Part shown: positions 4,729 through 5,670 of the stretch, in pieces
How positions within the stretch are numbered: position 1 is the stretch's first letter
Layout: each line of letters starts with the position of its first letter
Source: Desulfobacter sp.
GTDB lineage: Bacteria; Desulfobacterota; Desulfobacteria; Desulfobacterales; Desulfobacteraceae
NCBI GenBank assembly: GCA_030145005.1
Contig: JAQYWJ010000145.1
Span: 1 to 5,670, forward strand
Direction of reading: 5' to 3'
Length of the DNA: 5,670 bases
The notes under the pieces: generated by a model
Seen by the model: only the letters and a program-made list of their open reading frames with translations
Database searches by the model: none
Told to the model about the DNA's origin: nothing
Position numbers and translations under genes: made by a program

Positions 4729-4757
4729 TTGATAGTTGAATTAAGGCTTCCTGTCAA
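4729..4757 (-). promoter_or_regulatory. Minus-strand promoter candidate, divergent to the plus-strand one
   Basis: On the minus strand a perfect TTGACA (4757-4752) is followed after 17 bases by TATCAA (4734-4729, four of six matches). A transcript would begin near 4722 and run leftwards to the terminator-like hairpin ending at 4425, about 300 bases, without a credible open frame. It is back to back with the plus-strand candidate at 4690-4718. Confidence 0.4.
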
Positions 4758-4763
4758 CAACCC

Positions 4764-4781
4764 CAGGTCGGCCTGTTTTTT
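4764..4781 (+). terminator. Short hairpin plus six T in the leader, attenuator candidate
   Basis: CAGG (4764-4767), loop TCGG, CCTG (4772-4775) and then six T (4776-4781) have the layout of an intrinsic terminator, but the stem is only four pairs. It lies between the promoter candidate and the start codon at 4878, so it would act as an attenuator or pause site if real. Confidence 0.35.
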
Positions 4782-4814
4782 AACGTGGTTCAGCCCACAA
4801 CGAAAGTTGAAAAA

Positions 4815-4840
4815 TCTGTGTAGGTTACACAGACGTTTTT
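4815..4840 (+). terminator. Second leader hairpin with T-run, or operator palindrome
   Basis: TCTGTGTA (4815-4822) pairs perfectly with TACACAGA (4826-4833) around the loop GGT, and CG plus five T follow (4836-4840). Four A before it (4811-4814) can extend the stem through the T-run. The stem has three G/C pairs of eight. Its symmetry also suits a dimeric DNA-binding protein. It ends 37 bases before the start codon. Confidence 0.4.
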
Positions 4841-4877
4841 ATGAAAGATAAGAATTGCAATCAAAACAAGGCGGGTT

Positions 4878-5669
4878 ATGAACATTAAAAATTCTTTTTT
4901 ACAAAACAAGCCCCTGATGATTATCGTTGCCATGGTGCTGATTTTCGTGGAACTTTATATTTTCTTCATTTTTTCTGCAAAATCCGGAACAAAGCATACC
5001 CTGCAGGTTCTGAATGATTCAGGAACAGTCATTTACGAAACTGATGGAAAGCATTTGACCGAGTTTAAAAAGTATTATTTTGAAGCAACCTTCGGTCCCT
5101 TTGAAAATTATCAAAAAAAGCTGGTCACCCGGACTGTGCCTTTTCCGTTCAGGGCCTGGTTTGCCACGGCCCTTGGCCTTCCTTTAGGGTTTACGCTTTT
5201 GTTTGCCTTTATTGTATCAGTCTTCTCGAGGCTTGCCGGCAAAAAACAGGAGGAGCCCCAGGCAACCGCTAATGCGGACGCTGAGCCCACCGGGAAAATG
5301 GATGAATTTTTAGCCCAGATCAACCGCATGAACATTTTTATAATTGGTGCGGGCGTTTTCCTGGTTGTACTTGCCTTCTGGATGCTGCCAAATATGATTT
5401 CCTTTATCGGTCAAACCGGTCTTGAAATCATTGAACGGTATGGATGGTTTTTTGCCATTGCCGTCATGGCAATTCTTTTAATTTTTGCCTGGTTTCTTTA
5501 CCTGCGATATCTTCTGGCCAAAAAGGCTTTGGAAGCAGAAACCTATATCCGTGAGTATCAGTTGAACTTAAGCAGACTGCCCGGGCCTGAATCGTCCATC
5601 CTTGAAATCGAAAAAAAATCTGATCCTGATATACTTGAGGCACCCTCTTCAGAATCTAATTCAGAATAA
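4878..5669 (+). CDS. Predicted four-segment membrane protein, function unknown
   Basis: I do not recognise this 263-residue protein. Hydrophobic stretches at about 12-33, 94-117, 151-170 and 189-212 are probable membrane helices. Lys4 and Lys11 before the first helix and the charged stretch GKKQEEPQ (121-128) after the second put the N-terminus, the 118-150 linker and the C-terminus in the cytoplasm by the positive-inside rule. Residues 34-93 would then be a periplasmic domain of about 60 residues, containing QVLNDSGTVIYETDG and a Tyr/Phe-rich segment. The linker (EPQATANADAEPTG) looks disordered. After the last helix, LAKKALEAETYIREYQLN (213-230) looks helical, and the tail is acidic and Ser-rich. 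No enzyme or transporter motif is visible. ATG 4878 follows AAGG (4868-4871) at six bases and the hydrophobic start fits. The stop lies at the window's last bases, so a downstream operon partner cannot be judged. Homologues probably exist in related sulfate reducers; that is inference. Confidence 0.75.
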   Translation: MNIKNSFLQNKPLMIIVAMVLIFVELYIFFIFSAKSGTKHTLQVLNDSGTVIYETDGKHLTEFKKYYFEATFGPFENYQKKLVTRTVPFPFRAWFATALGLPLGFTLLFAFIVSVFSRLAGKKQEEPQATANADAEPTGKMDEFLAQINRMNIFIIGAGVFLVVLAFWMLPNMISFIGQTGLEIIERYGWFFAIAVMAILLIFAWFLYLRYLLAKKALEAETYIREYQLNLSRLPGPESSILEIEKKSDPDILEAPSSESNSE

Positions 5670-5670
5670 A

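Larger units (their letters stand above)
4345..4877. other. 533-bp gap between the GAPDH and membrane-protein genes
   Basis: No full-length gene is visible on either strand. The gap holds a small ATGCG/CGCAT hairpin soon after the GAPDH gene (4384-4401), the strong hairpin at 4433-4477, a 36-codon plus-strand frame at 4488-4598 with a faint histidine-kinase-like end, the palindrome at 4626-4638, divergent promoter candidates at 4690-4757, and two terminator-like hairpins in the leader of the last gene. The DNA is AT-rich. Confidence 0.7.

Overview
The window looks like chromosomal DNA from a sulfate-reducing Desulfobacterota bacterium, probably Desulfobacterales. The reasons are a stand-alone Mut7-C protein, a FadL/TodX-type outer-membrane transporter, moderate GC with AT-rich intergenic DNA, and degenerate receiver-like sequence resembling that group's sigma-54 regulators. 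This placement is inference from protein style, not a database match. All convincing genes lie on the plus strand.

Layout: positions 1-98 are the 3' end of a DksA/TraR-type zinc-finger gene. Positions 99-589 hold no intact gene, but two adjacent frames (157-463) read like a decayed response-regulator receiver domain. Positions 590-1336 encode a fusion of a ubiquitin-like domain, a Mut7-C PIN-like nuclease domain and a zinc ribbon. A 288-bp gap carries a promoter candidate bracketed by a 10-bp inverted repeat. Positions 1625-2890 encode a FadL/OmpP1/TodX outer-membrane channel. A 431-bp gap follows, with a promoter candidate, an operator-like palindrome and a dense set of nested inverted repeats that also contain coding-like minus-strand frames. 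Positions 3322-4344 encode NAD-type glyceraldehyde-3-phosphate dehydrogenase. A 533-bp gap follows, with a strong hairpin whose U-tract faces the minus strand, divergent promoter candidates, and a leader with two terminator-like hairpins. Positions 4878-5669 encode an unrecognised membrane protein with four predicted membrane segments.

The genes do not form an obvious pathway or operon. Each has its own ribosome-binding site and a long upstream gap, so they are probably independent transcription units. GAPDH is central carbon metabolism, the FadL-family protein imports hydrophobic compounds, and Mut7-C is an uncharacterised predicted RNase.

No defence, CRISPR or complete mobile system was seen. 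The least ordinary parts are intergenic: the repeat-like element before the GAPDH gene (about 3021-3157, perhaps to 3220), and the possible minus-strand RNA unit between the GAPDH and membrane-protein genes. Both are hypotheses from sequence patterns read by eye.
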